Shown: positions 9,531 through 19,837, counted from the stretch's first letter. The stretch is DNA of 64,000 nt from Picocystis sp. L7 (GCA_020975725.1 QXJR01000014.1:124001-188000); one strand, 5' to 3'. Made by a program: numbers and translations. The notes: generated by a model from the sequence alone, not told the origin.

Positions 9531-11141
9531 ATGGACGCACACGAAACACGTGACACGTGGAGTGCAGTGGCACGAGGCGCACGAGAAACGGATGGAGGGA
9601 TGCAGGAACACGCGTGTGCCAGCGGAGGGGAAGACGCGAGGAACAAAAGGATGCAAGCCCTCCTCCAAAGCGTCAAACCCAGGCCGACGTCCCTCGCCAA
9701 GCGGAAACGCGTGCTCGCTTTCGTTCGGAGAGTCGTCGACAAAGCATTGCAGGGGAAAGGGAGGATCGTTCACGCATACACCTTCGGATCCGTGCCCATG
9801 GAAACCTACCTGCCCGACGGGGACATCGACGTGTGCATCTTCGCGAGAGGGAAACCGCTGCCGGAGAATTGGGTGGCCAAGCTGCAAGAGGCGCTGCTGC
9901 AAACCCAGGAGGATCAAGGTAACACCATGGGGGTCAGGAACATCACGACCATCAATGCAGAGGTGAAATTGTGCAAATGCAACGTGGACAACATCCTGGT
10001 GGACTTCTCGGCCAGCCAACTCAGCGGACTCAGCACCCTGCTGTTTCTGGAAGAGGTCAACCTGTTGGTGGGAAGGGACAACCTCGTCAAAGACAGCATC
10101 ATACTGGTCAAGGCCTGGTGCTTTTACGAAAGCAGGATCATGGGGGCCCAGCATGCTCTGCTCTCCACCTATGCACTGGAGACCATGGTGCTCTACATCA
10201 TCAACTACTTTCACGAGAATGCCAAGACGCCCTTGGAAGTTTTGCACCTGTTCCTGAAGTACTTCAGTACGTTCGACTGGGAGCAACGGTACTTGACCTT
10301 AGAAGGGGTCCGCTTGCGAGAAACCGGGGAGGCCTGTCCTTTCGAAGGGGAACAGAAGCCCCTGCTCGGCCCGGAGTATTTGCGACACGCCCTGCACACT
10401 TACTGCCCGGCCGGAGAGGCTTTGGAGACGGAAAAGTGCACGATGACGATGAAGTTTTTGAACGTGGTTGATCCGCTCCTGCCGAGCAACAACCTTGGTC
10501 GCAGCGTGAGCCACGCGAGTTTTCGTCGCATTAGGAAGGCTCTAGCACGTGGAGCCGGCGAGCTCGATGAGATTTTAGGCATGTCGGAGGCGGAATCTCT
10601 GCCGGCGTTGGAATCTTTTTTTGGAAACACCATAGCAAGAGTGGCCAAAGTGACGGAGCTGGAGGAGGTTCAAGCCGGTAGCGAAAGGGATGCGCACGTT
10701 CCTGGTCCATCGCCGGGCCAGGTGCCCAGCACGGCTGTAGAACTGGGAACCGTGGAGGTGGCTTGGCACCGGGCAGAAGGTTCGGTGCGCTTTCCCACCG
10801 CTCCATCGAGCGCGAGCATCGGCCACGAGAGCGCTGGCTCTCCTCCTGGGCTTGCGTTGGAGATCGTGAAGCGGAAGTGGAACTCTGCTCGAGAGTGTCT
10901 GGGCATGCCCCCCCTCGAGCTGGCGTTGCCATACGACGCGGATCGCTGTTCGTTGGCGGTGCAGCCAGCGAGGACGGATCCGGATCGAAAGGTCCGTCGA
11001 GGCGGATCTCGTTCTGCCCGTCGCACCGCTCGTCGCGAGCGGAACCGCTCCCATTCGGTCGAGTGCACGGCGGGAACGCACTCGCGTTCGCAGCGTCCTC
11101 CCGTGATGGCGATGGAAGAGTTTCCACCTCTCGGAGGCTGA
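9531..11141 (+). CDS. PAP/OAS1-like nucleotidyltransferase (plant type)
   Basis: This is a nucleotidyltransferase-fold protein of the plant PAP/OAS1-substrate-binding-domain family, distantly related to TRF4 poly(A) polymerases. The first in-frame ATG (9531) gives 536 residues. The catalytic signature FGSVPMETYLPDGDIDV lies near residues 85-100 (GS followed by DxD), and the third acidic residue is in ILVDFS. The central region WCFYESRIMGAQHALLSTYA matches the PAP central domain. NNLGRSVSHASFRRIRKAL is a hallmark of the plant family and is followed by a family-typical region. The C-terminal 150 residues are Ser/Arg-rich and probably disordered. RNA tailing is inferred; the substrate is unknown. 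An AATAAA-like signal follows the stop near 11153. Confidence 0.8.
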   Translation: MDAHETRDTWSAVARGARETDGGMQEHACASGGEDARNKRMQALLQSVKPRPTSLAKRKRVLAFVRRVVDKALQGKGRIVHAYTFGSVPMETYLPDGDIDVCIFARGKPLPENWVAKLQEALLQTQEDQGNTMGVRNITTINAEVKLCKCNVDNILVDFSASQLSGLSTLLFLEEVNLLVGRDNLVKDSIILVKAWCFYESRIMGAQHALLSTYALETMVLYIINYFHENAKTPLEVLHLFLKYFSTFDWEQRYLTLEGVRLRETGEACPFEGEQKPLLGPEYLRHALHTYCPAGEALETEKCTMTMKFLNVVDPLLPSNNLGRSVSHASFRRIRKALARGAGELDEILGMSEAESLPALESFFGNTIARVAKVTELEEVQAGSERDAHVPGPSPGQVPSTAVELGTVEVAWHRAEGSVRFPTAPSSASIGHESAGSPPGLALEIVKRKWNSARECLGMPPLELALPYDADRCSLAVQPARTDPDRKVRRGGSRSARRTARRERNRSHSVECTAGTHSRSQRPPVMAMEEFPPLGG

Positions 11142-12140
11142 TGCGGCCTGGGAATAAACGCGGGAAGGTCACGTGGTACGTCCATCTCCCACGTGGACCG
11201 GATTCGCCATTCCACGCCTTGCCAAGTCCGGGATCTCCCTGGGTTTTTCTTCGGTTCAAGCCATCGTCGCTCCCTTCTGTTTGTCCCGGGTCGATCCCTT
11301 TCGGTGGTCGGGTGGGAGGTGGTGGACCCACCCGAGGGGAAAGGGACGGGTGGGATCCGATGCGAAGGCTTCGGTTCGTGGATCCCAACCGGCCAGGTCC
11401 ACGTCAGCCACGTGGGATCTGACGCGGACGAGGGAGGGGGAGGGGGTCGAAAGGGAAGGGGAACCCGAGACGGTCCGGGACTGTTGGTCCAGGGAAAGGA
11501 ACGAGACCCAAGGGACGAACCCCGGTTCGGAAACGAGGTGGGGGGGATCCCATCTGCGAGGGATGGATCGATGCGGGACCCCGACCTCAGGAGAAAGAGG
11601 GGGATGGAGGGACGAATGGGAACCGTCGCCGACGAGGACGAGGGCCCACCCCGAACCCAAGGGATCCCGCTTCGAACGTACGAAGCCCGTCCACGTGCGC
11701 CAGGCCCCCACACCACCGAGGGAACCGCACCCCCGAACGAATCCTCGTCGGTCGATGCAGCATATTCCACGGCATCTCGATCCTTTCTCCAGTCCGATTC
11801 CCACGCATCCGACCCTTCGACCTCGCATATTCCCAGGGGGTGCCGATCCCCGTGCTCTCCGGGGATCGTACCGAACCCCAACTTCCAGCCGTGCTTCGCA
11901 GAGGATCCACCCACACCCCCTCTGTCGACCCGGATGCCAGCTGTAGTCCTCGACGGGCCGTGCTCCCTCCTCCTGGACCACGAGGGGACGGTCGGACCGT
12001 TCGCAACCGCACTCGTGGGCGCCGCCTTGGCGCACACGTCCACGTTCACCATCCAAGCGCGTGCTGCGCGCGCCTCTGCGCGCGCACACGTCCGCCCAGG
12101 ACGTGCAGGACCCCTCGTGCGAGCTGCTGGAGCCACAAAC
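11142..12140. other. One-kilobase gap upstream of the SPX gene; long leader or promoter
   Basis: No product is recognised. The SPX reading frame stays open upstream for 316 codons, and a minus-strand frame is also open across most of the gap, but both are GC-rich with no family resemblance. Two CTGAC motifs, one on each strand, lie near 11403-11422 beside CACGTG boxes (about 11164, 11186 and 11406). A spliced 5' leader for the SPX gene is possible. Confidence 0.4.
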
Positions 12141-14171
12141 ATGAAGTTCGGGGAAAGAATGCAGCGGGAAGCCGTCCCGGAATGGCGCAGCTGGTACGTG
12201 GACTACGAAGGACTGAAACGTGCGATCGAGATGGAAGACGCCAGCGCGGCCGAAAAGGAGTTCCTCCGTGTCGTGGAAATCTCCCTGGAGAACGCAGGAG
12301 GCTTCTTCTCCAGAAAGATGGAAGACCTGCAAAGCAGGTTCGAAGCACTCGCTCCAGAAACCGAACGGGCCAGCGAGGATCCCACGCCAGATCCGTCGGA
12401 AATCTACCTCGAAGGACTCGAAATGAGGAGGTTCGCCATGGTCAACTCCCTCGCCGTCATCAAAGCAGTGAAGAAATGGAACAAAAACCACCCGGAACGC
12501 CCGCAAAGGGCCATGCCGATGCTCCACGGACAGCCGTTCTTCAACTCTTCGGCGCTCACCCACCTCCTCGCCGAAATCGAGCTGCACCTCATCGACCAGT
12601 GTCCGAGTAACGGAGACCTGCACGAAGAACTCGTCTGTCCCGTCTGCCTCGATCTGCTGCAGAACCCGGTCGTGTTTGACTGTGCGCACAGGTTCTGCTG
12701 GGACTGCGCGGTAAACCACGCCATCAACGAGTTCAGGGCCACCAGTGCTACCGAGTTGGAAGACGAAACCAGGATCAACTGCCACTGCCCTGTGTGCAGG
12801 AAGCCACAGGTTCTAGGGCTGGATGAACTGCCGATCGATGAAGATCTGGAAGAGGTCATCCAAAAGAACTTTGGCAGGTCCGCGGGGCTGGACTCGCGCT
12901 CCGTGGCCATACCCATCACCATCCGAGAACGTCTGAAGTACTCCAAAAGCATCAGTGAGCTCAGCGCGCTGGTGGATCAGACCGAAGCTTCAGAAAAGCA
13001 AAAGCAAGTCTGGCAAGAGCAGTGGGGCAAGGTGCTCGCGGGCGTAGAGACTTCTTCCGGTCTGGAGTTTATGCGAACCAACCTCGAAAAGATCACACAA
13101 CATGCGCAAGGGAACCACCCGGGGAAGGTGGTGGATGTACACACACAAGTGGAGGCATTGATGAGCAAGATCGAGGATGAAGTGTCCTTACAACCACCTG
13201 TAAGTCTCAAGCGAAGGTGGTCCCCTCCTCCAAGACACGAGAACATGTTTGGTGCAAAGGAAGACAAGGGAGTAGCTGTGGTTGGCCACCGCGGGGATGG
13301 GGCCAATCGTTCATCGGCCATGTGCAATGCCGAAGTTCGAGAAAACACACTTGCTGCTTTTGAAAGGGCAGCAACCAATGGGGCAGACTTTGTCGAGCTA
13401 GATGTGCAGCTTACAAAGGATGGCACCCCGGTTATTTGGCACGACGACCGCCTGTTTTTCAGGCTCAACGGGGTGATTGAGAAGTACAGAATTTCCGAGA
13501 TAGAACTGATGGAACTTAGGTCGCTCCAGTCCGATATTGTCCTGATGAGGGACTTCAAGGCCAATGGGCATGCTCGTGAGGTGAGCGAGCACTTGGAAGA
13601 CTGGCTCTGTGGAAGCGAATCTGCAGTGCCTACGTTGGAAGATGTGCTCACAAAGATACCCACCTGCATTGGGCTCAACCTCGAGATCAAATTCTTAGAG
13701 GAAAATCCCACCAATCGAGCAGAGAGAGACAGGATGCACGAAGCCCTTATCAATGTTCTTCTTGAGCATGCAGGAGACCGAAGAATAGTACTCTCCTCCT
13801 TTGACCCTGACTCTGCCATTGAGCTGAGGGCGTTCCAGCTCCCCTACCCAGTGTTTATGCTGACGGAGAGAGGAGAACATCCCGACCCCAGGCGCAACTC
13901 CTTGGCCGCTGCGCTGATGGTAGCCATTGGCGCTGGCCTGGATGGGGTTGCCTGCGAAGTGGCACAGCTTCTTGATGAAGCCAGAGAGATTGGAAAGTAC
14001 ATGGCAGTTGCGAGGAGGGCTGGTTTGAAGATCGTGACCTTTGGCTCTTCGACCGACCCGGAAGCCCTCGCCAGAATCTTGAAACTGGGTGTTTGCGCTG
14101 TCATCACAGACCACATCCAGTTCACCAGGGAGAGTTTAGGACAAACTCTTCCGAACACCATTGCGGCTTGA
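12141..14171 (+). CDS. SPX-RING-GDPD fusion protein
   Basis: A 676-residue protein carries three domains. Residues 1 to about 150 are an SPX domain: MKFGERMQREAVPEW opens like other SPX proteins, YVDYEGLK and the basic helix IKAVKKWNKN supply the inositol-pyrophosphate/phosphate-sensing residues. Residues about 165-222 are a C3HC4 RING (CPVCLD, CAHRFCWDC, CPVCRK). Residues about 380-670 are a glycerophosphodiester phosphodiesterase with HRG, the metal pair ELDV and the catalytic WHDD. SPX-RING alone is the plant NLA ubiquitin ligase; SPX-GDPD is known from yeast Gde1-type proteins. Having all three in one open frame suggests phosphate-regulated ubiquitination coupled to phosphodiester scavenging, which is inference. 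The start is secure because it matches the canonical SPX N-terminus. Confidence 0.9.
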   Translation: MKFGERMQREAVPEWRSWYVDYEGLKRAIEMEDASAAEKEFLRVVEISLENAGGFFSRKMEDLQSRFEALAPETERASEDPTPDPSEIYLEGLEMRRFAMVNSLAVIKAVKKWNKNHPERPQRAMPMLHGQPFFNSSALTHLLAEIELHLIDQCPSNGDLHEELVCPVCLDLLQNPVVFDCAHRFCWDCAVNHAINEFRATSATELEDETRINCHCPVCRKPQVLGLDELPIDEDLEEVIQKNFGRSAGLDSRSVAIPITIRERLKYSKSISELSALVDQTEASEKQKQVWQEQWGKVLAGVETSSGLEFMRTNLEKITQHAQGNHPGKVVDVHTQVEALMSKIEDEVSLQPPVSLKRRWSPPPRHENMFGAKEDKGVAVVGHRGDGANRSSAMCNAEVRENTLAAFERAATNGADFVELDVQLTKDGTPVIWHDDRLFFRLNGVIEKYRISEIELMELRSLQSDIVLMRDFKANGHAREVSEHLEDWLCGSESAVPTLEDVLTKIPTCIGLNLEIKFLEENPTNRAERDRMHEALINVLLEHAGDRRIVLSSFDPDSAIELRAFQLPYPVFMLTERGEHPDPRRNSLAAALMVAIGAGLDGVACEVAQLLDEAREIGKYMAVARRAGLKIVTFGSSTDPEALARILKLGVCAVITDHIQFTRESLGQTLPNTIAA

Positions 14172-14328
14172 GCAGTGGGCGGGCTGGTATGAAGACTGAT
14201 TCTTTGCTCACCTTGGGGGAGGACTTCTCCCACGATCAATAATACATTGTTTTGCGGTCTTTACCTATTCAACGGTTTATTTCTGCTTCGAAATGCATCC
14301 TACAAAGGATATTCCTCTCCAGATTGGG

Positions 14329-15291
14329 TCAGCATGCCATAGCTTTTTGCTGAACAGACCGGATACGCTGCGAGCGTCGAGTTCCTGATTGTTTGTCGAA
14401 CCGCGCCTTCCTTTTGCCATTCCTGGATACCCTCGGGTGTGCTCGAGGCCTTTCTGCCGTCTGAGACTCTCCCAGTGCCCAGCGCAGGTATCTTTTCAGG
14501 TTGACATCGTCCACACTTCGAAGATCTTTCATACCCCAGCAGAATATAGCCAAACTATCTGCGGAAAATTTTCCAACACCATACAACTCAGTAGGGTCCT
14601 CCCAGTCATCGCGGAGAAAGCCCACGGTCATTTTATGAACGGCTTTGCACCGTTGTGCTTGAAGCCCCAACGGATGAATCAGATTGCAAAGTGGACACTG
14701 CTCACTCTTTCCATCCTTCCAATGTGTGTCCGTTGCCTTCAAGAGTTTGGTTGGGGATGGAAACTCGTCGATCACCAGGGCAACGCATGCCGCGATGGTT
14801 GCGCTCCCCGAGGTCCTGCTGCACAGCAAGCAGCAGAGCAAGTGCTGCCATGGATCGCTGTAATTTTCTTGGAGCAGACCTATCGGAGATCTGACGATGG
14901 TCCGAATGGGCATCCTTCGTTTGCAATACTTCTCCCATCCTTGACGTGGCTGTTGACTTTTCAGATCCACCACCGCTCTCCCCCACCTGGTCACGGCCAG
15001 GTTCTTCCACAGGGCTGGATCACGGACCAGCTCGCGATGGGCTCTGTTCACCGCTTCCACCACACACAAGTCTTTGACTTGCAAATGGCTCAGCACCTGC
15101 AGCACACACTCACGTGGGAGCCGCGAAAGGTCTGGGATGAGATCGGCGACCATGATTCGGCTGACTCGATGGACGCGACGAGGAAGCTTGGCTGGCCACG
15201 TCCTGCTGATTTCCTCCATCGAGTTAACTCGTCCCTCGTCCTCGGGAAAAGGGCTCGAAAACGCGGTTTCGCTTCGCGAGAGGACGCCCAT
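14329..15291 (-). CDS. F-box fused to an MBD4-type HhH-GPD DNA glycosylase
   Basis: This is a 320-residue single-exon protein. Residues about 50-103 form an F-box (LSRLPRECVLQVLSHLQVKD followed by DPALWKNLAV), the SKP1-binding module of SCF ubiquitin ligases. Residues about 140-275 match the MBD4 glycosylase domain block by block: DPWQHLLCCLLCSRTSG, a PLGLQAQRCKAV helix, ELYGVGKFSADSLAIFC (the helix-hairpin-helix) and DDVNLKRYLRWAL. Asp262 aligns with the catalytic Asp of MBD4, so glycosylase chemistry (thymine or uracil opposite G) is plausible. There is no methyl-CpG domain. The tail is basic (RKARFDKQ, SQRIRS) and may carry a nuclear signal. The gene shares an E2F-rich divergent promoter with MCM2, consistent with S-phase expression. 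The fusion is real in the sequence, being one open frame without breaks. Confidence 0.88.
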   Translation of the reverse strand: MGVLSRSETAFSSPFPEDEGRVNSMEEISRTWPAKLPRRVHRVSRIMVADLIPDLSRLPRECVLQVLSHLQVKDLCVVEAVNRAHRELVRDPALWKNLAVTRWGRAVVDLKSQQPRQGWEKYCKRRMPIRTIVRSPIGLLQENYSDPWQHLLCCLLCSRTSGSATIAACVALVIDEFPSPTKLLKATDTHWKDGKSEQCPLCNLIHPLGLQAQRCKAVHKMTVGFLRDDWEDPTELYGVGKFSADSLAIFCWGMKDLRSVDDVNLKRYLRWALGESQTAERPRAHPRVSRNGKRKARFDKQSGTRRSQRIRSVQQKAMAC

Positions 15292-15375
15292 ACGCGTCGA
15301 GGATACACGACAAAATACTCTGGATTCCTCGAAGGTGTACGTCTCTGATGTTTACCACGTGGTGTCTCCCCGCCA

Positions 15376-15570
15376 AAATTTTCGCGGGAAAAGACGGGAG
15401 GTTCGGTCTCCTTCCCGCCACCTGGGTCGATGCCTGGCACGGACCGGGGCTTCTTCCACCGAAATCTCGCGGGAACCCGAGGGTGTGTATGAGAGGTACA
15501 GGCGGAAGGGGGAACGTAGTTCCCGCGCAATTCTGGGCGTGGGGAACAGTTTCCCGCAGTTTTTCCGCAC
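15376..15570. promoter_or_regulatory. Cluster of E2F-type sites between the glycosylase gene and MCM2
   Basis: The 312-base divergent promoter holds a perfect palindromic E2F site TTTTCGCGGGAAAA at 15379-15392 and further matches to the TTTSSCGC/TTCCCGC core: TTCCCGCC at 15412, GCGGGAA at 15469, TTCCCGCGC at 15520, TTTCCCGC at 15550 and a looser TTTTTCCGC at 15560. E2F/DP control of MCM genes at G1/S is established in plants and animals. The density here is well above chance for such a short stretch. Confidence 0.75.
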
Positions 15571-15603
15571 TTGCGCCTTATCCGCGCATTGAAGGCGCAA
15601 GAG

Positions 15604-18346
15604 ATGGTGCGTTTGGACGCAGGAATCGGTGTGGATGGCGGCGTAAGGATGTGCATTTCGATGGCTGACCACGGAGGGATCGACGCGCGCTACCACGCAG
15701 TCCGACGCACCGGAGGAGGATGTGTTGCCGACGTCGCCACGTCCGTCTTCGAGCGAAGCGGATCCGTTCTCCGACGTGGTGACGGAAGCAGATCCGACGT
15801 ACGACGAAGAAGGTGATGGAGATGATCTGGTGGAAGACAACGCAGCCCACGGAATCGCCGGTGGGAGGGACTACCGTCGGATGGAGGAACTCGACGAGTA
15901 CGAACGCGATGGACTCGACGATGAAGCCAACAACCAAATGGATCCAGAGGATGCGAGAAGGGCTCGAGAGTCGGCCGAAGAGGAAATGCGCAGGCGAGAC
16001 CTCGTCGAGAGAAGGCGCGGGAGGTCTTTGCTACCAGGTGCCCTCATCGAAGATGACGAGGAGGACCTGCGTCCCACCCGGAGGCAACGCCTTGGACTCG
16101 AAAGGGCAGCTGCAGGGGACCTTGAAGGCGAAGAAGACGATTACGAGGACATACCGCTCAAGCTAGAAGAGTTCACCGGACCCCTCAGGGAGTGGTTGCA
16201 AAACGAACCTGTGCGACGCGAGGTGGCCAAGCGATTCCGCAACTTCCTGCACCACTTCACAGACCACAGCAGCGAAACAGTCTACAACACTACCATTGCT
16301 CATATGTGCAGGGCGAACAAGCAAAGCCTCGAAGTGAGCTATTTGCACCTGTCGCATGCTGCACCCATCTTGGCCATTTGGGTGGCCGACATCCCCAAGG
16401 TGATGTTGGAAATCTTTCATGAAGTGGCCAAACAGTGCGTCTTACGCCTCTTCCCGGATTACGAAAGAGTGCACAGTGAGATCTTTGTCCGCATCACGCA
16501 CTTGCCAATCGTGGACAACATTAGGGACATTCGCCAGGGCCATCTCAATGGACTGGTTAAGATTGCAGGGGTGGTGACCAGGAGGACTGGAGTCTTTCCA
16601 CAGCTTGCCCAGGTCAAGTACGATTGCTTGAAGTGCGGCTTTACCATGGGTCCCTTCTACCAGAACTCCGAGCACGAGGTGAAACCGGGGAGCTGCCCAG
16701 ACTGTCAGTCGCTCGGGCCCTTCTCCATCAACGTGGAGCAGACTGTCTATCGAAACTACCAGAAGATTACCTTGCAAGAAAGCCCTGGAAGCATCCCAGC
16801 GGGTCGCCTCCCTCGCTACAAAGAAGTGATCCTGCTGCATGACCAGATCAATTGCGCTCGACCCGGTGAGGAAGTGGAAGTTACTGGCATCTACACAAAT
16901 AGCTTCGATGCCAGCCTCAACACCAAAAATGGATTCCCGGTCTTTAACACCGTAGTGGAAGCAAACTACGTCAGCAAGAAAGAGGATATGTTCAGCGCTT
17001 ATAGGTTGACGGACGACGACAAGACGGAGATCCACAAGCTATCCCGCGATCCAAGGATAGCTACAAGGATCATGAAGAGCATAGCCCCGAGCATTTATGG
17101 ACATGATAACATCAAGGCTGCAATCGCCCTCTCCATGTTCGGTGGACAGGAGAAGAACGTAGATGGCAAGCATCGTCTTCGCGGGGACATCAATCTGCTG
17201 CTTCTGGGTGATCCGGGCACGGCAAAATCACAATTCTTGAAGTACGTGGAGAAAACGGCCATGCGCTCTGTTTACACTACGGGAAAGGGTGCGAGTGCAG
17301 TTGGTCTTACTGCTGCGGTTCATAAAGACCCTATCACAAGGGAGTGGACGCTGGAAGGCGGGGCCTTGGTGTTGGCAGACCGCGGAGTATGCTTGATCGA
17401 TGAGTTTGACAAGATGAACGATCAAGATCGGGTGTCCATTCACGAGGCAATGGAGCAGCAAACCATTTCCATATCCAAGGCGGGCATCGTCACAAGTCTG
17501 CAAGCACGCTGTGCCGTCATCGCAGCCGCCAATCCGATCGGTGGACGATACGACAGCAGCCGCAACTTTGCAGAAAACGTCGAACTTACAGAACCCATCC
17601 TATCACGCTTTGACGTTCTCTGCGTGGTCAAGGACATTGTGGACCCGGTCACGGACGAGCGCCTTGCGCAGTTTGTGGTCGGGAGCCACGTCAGAAGTCA
17701 TCCAGAGAATGGTTCGGATGACTCGCCGGTCCTTCCTCAGGCTGAAGCGGACGATCGGGATCTCATCCCTCAAGATCTTCTACGGAAATACATCACTTAT
17801 GCGAAGCAATACGTGCGGCCGAAGCTCCTCAACACAGACTTTGAGAAGATATCCAGAGTATATGCAGAGTTGCGCAGGGCTAGCGTGAATTCCCACGGCG
17901 TCCCCATCGCGGTCAGGCACATTGAGAGTCTCATCCGCATGTCGGAGGCCCATGCCCGCATGCACCTACGTGAGTATGTGAAGGAGGACGATATCGATGT
18001 GGCCATCCGCACCTTGTTGACCAGCTTCGTGTCCACCCAGAGGTACGGTGTTCAGAAGAGCCTGGAGCGTTCCTTTCACAGGTACATCAACTACAAGAAG
18101 GACTTCAATGACCTTCTCCTGTACATCTTGAGGGCACTGGTGAGGGACACGCTGCGTTACCAGCGCGTCACCGGGGCCGAGGTGGATCCCAACCACGTGT
18201 CGGTGAATTTGAAGGCATTTGCCGAGAAGGCGAAGGAGTACAACTTGACAGACCTGGAATCCTTCTACCAGAGCCCTTTATTTGCCAGGAACCATTTCAA
18301 GCTGGATCGAGACAACGGCCAGATTTTGTTTTCTCGAACGGATTGA
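15604..18346 (+). CDS. MCM2: MCM2, replicative helicase subunit, two exons proposed
   Basis: MCM2 is a subunit of the MCM2-7 replicative helicase. The main frame lacks an ATG at its upstream end, so I propose exon 1 at 15604-15642 (13 codons), intron 15643-15700 (GTAAGG...CGCAG, with a CTGAC inside) and exon 2 at 15701-18346, giving 894 residues. The N-terminus is acidic (EEGDGDDLVED, EDDEEDL), as in MCM2, where it binds histones. The MCM zinc finger CLKCGF...CPDCQS is near 321. Walker A GDPGTAKSQFLK is near 516, Walker B with DEFDKM near 580 and the arginine-finger LSRFD near 650. The divergent promoter carries E2F sites. The body of the gene is certain; exon 1 is a fit to splice rules, not proven. 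Confidence 0.93.
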
Positions 18347-18496
18347 TGTAAGAGTAGCCCTTTCTTCTTCACCCGTGTCCGAAGGATGTTCCCAGGCTCC
18401 AACCCTGTTTCTGTGCGACGGGATGCCTGACGGAAAGGGACCTCACCGTGCCATTCTGCACGTGGTTCACCTGGTTGACGAAGGCGTGGTTTGCCT

Positions 18497-19300
18497 TCAA
18501 TCACCAGCCAACACGAACGGTCCAGCCCACACGCCCACTCTCTCCAGGAACACTGGTTCGTCCCATACGGTGTCGGCCGTTTGTTTGAGTTTCGGTCCTC
18601 TGGACGCGTCGTGCGGACCTCCGTCGGCGACGGTCTCTTCTCCACCCGGATCTTTGTGCGTCCCGTCTTCCGTGTCCGCCATCTTCTTCGTCGTGTCTTC
18701 GCGGCTGGCGTGCGTCGTGTCGGCTTGCGAGCTCTCCCGTCGCTCGCGTCGCCGCTTCTTCTTCCTGGCCTTGCGCTCCTCCTCCTCCGGCGTGCGCCTC
18801 AGGGACACCTTCACCTTCAACGGATCGTGCTTGAGGCGCAGGATCTCCTCGCGAGCGAGCAAGCGCGACATCGCGAAGATGGCGGTGCGCGCAAAGGCGA
18901 TGCCGACGCGAAGCAACCTTTCGCCACCAATGACCTCTCCCGTCGAGGAGTCCCCCCCAATCCCGAACCGTCCTCGACGGGTCACGGGCGATTCGAGGAC
19001 GCTTGTCGGTGGAGAAGCGCATCGTCGAGACGTCGGCATGGACGTCGGACGCACTTGGATGCTGGAACGAACGGCGAGAAGGACATGGATGAGCGCAGGA
19101 CGTCGTACAGACGTGGCCGGAGGATCGTTGCATTCGTCGGCCGTGGATGGGACCGCAGCGGATGGCGGTCCACGACCTCCTTCCGCGCGTCCGTGGTTCG
19201 CGAACGTGTGACGATGCATGGCACGCGCATCTCCCGTCTGCTTCTTCCCGCCAGCGCCATCGCAAGCATGCGAGCAAAGGACGCCATTCGCAACTGCCAT
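18497..19300 (-). CDS. Possible Lys/Arg-rich protein, unrecognised
   Basis: A 267-residue ATG-initiated frame lies downstream of and converges with MCM2. It is low in complexity at both ends. The central block GERLLRVGIAFARTAIFAMS reads like an amphipathic or membrane-associated helix, followed by REEILRLKHDPLKVKVSLRR and a strongly basic run (EEEERKARKKKRRRERRE). I do not recognise a family. An alternative ATG lies at 19219. GT-type donors near the 3' end could extend it with a further exon. The central charged block looks like real protein, but the case rests on composition only. Confidence 0.35.
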   Translation of the reverse strand: MAVANGVLCSHACDGAGGKKQTGDARAMHRHTFANHGRAEGGRGPPSAAVPSTADECNDPPATSVRRPALIHVLLAVRSSIQVRPTSMPTSRRCASPPTSVLESPVTRRGRFGIGGDSSTGEVIGGERLLRVGIAFARTAIFAMSRLLAREEILRLKHDPLKVKVSLRRTPEEEERKARKKKRRRERRESSQADTTHASREDTTKKMADTEDGTHKDPGGEETVADGGPHDASRGPKLKQTADTVWDEPVFLERVGVWAGPFVLAGD

Positions 19301-19564
19301 CGTTGGCAGCCATCCCTGCTGGATGGGGAAAGCTTCGGTGGTGGTGGGCTGGGCTCCGACCCTGAGATGTCACCATGGTGACTGTTGGAAGTAATGCCCC
19401 TTCCTTGGGTATACAGCATGGTCCAAGACAAACCGGGGACCCGCCAAACGAAGGGCTCCCAAGCAGTCGAGACGGAAAGTCCGACAACGACGACGAGGCC
19501 AACGCCCTCGCAGTGGATCTCTGAACAAGACGAAAACCACGACAGTCATCGGATACTCCAAAGA

Positions 19565-19640
19565 CACGTGACCTCGTTTAACTCGCCGAAGCGCACTATA
19601 TAAAGCGCTCGCGACTGTACCTGTAATCAGTTTTTTTGCA
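19565..19640 (+). promoter_or_regulatory. Candidate core promoter: G-box plus TATA box
   Basis: CACGTG at 19565-19570 is followed 27 bases later by a strong TATA box, TATATAAA at 19597-19604, and then by a T-run and a CAA-rich stretch typical of an untranslated leader. This is the clearest TATA element I saw in the window. It points to a + strand transcript that none of the recognised genes explains, unless it is a distal start of the CARS gene. Confidence 0.5.
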
Positions 19641-19837
19641 TTACCAACAACAACAACGCCTCACCAACTTCATCCGCTCCCATCACACCACCACGTCAAC
19701 GGCGTGAGACGCGACCGATCCACCATCGGCGGAAAAGCGTTCCAGACCTACGGCAACAAAGCCCTAGAATCAAGCCCATCGAATTGTCCCTCATTCCACA
19801 AAGGGGAGGACACATACCCAATCCTCAGACAGTGACC

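Noticed and set aside
10670-12785. Long minus-strand frames opposite the nucleotidyltransferase and SPX genes
   Set aside because: Shadows of GC-rich coding sequence; the + strand genes have clear domains.
15722-15724. Start of MCM2 at a GTG
   Set aside because: Nuclear genes rarely start at GTG; a short upstream exon with ATG, GTAAGG donor and CTGAC branch gives a better model.
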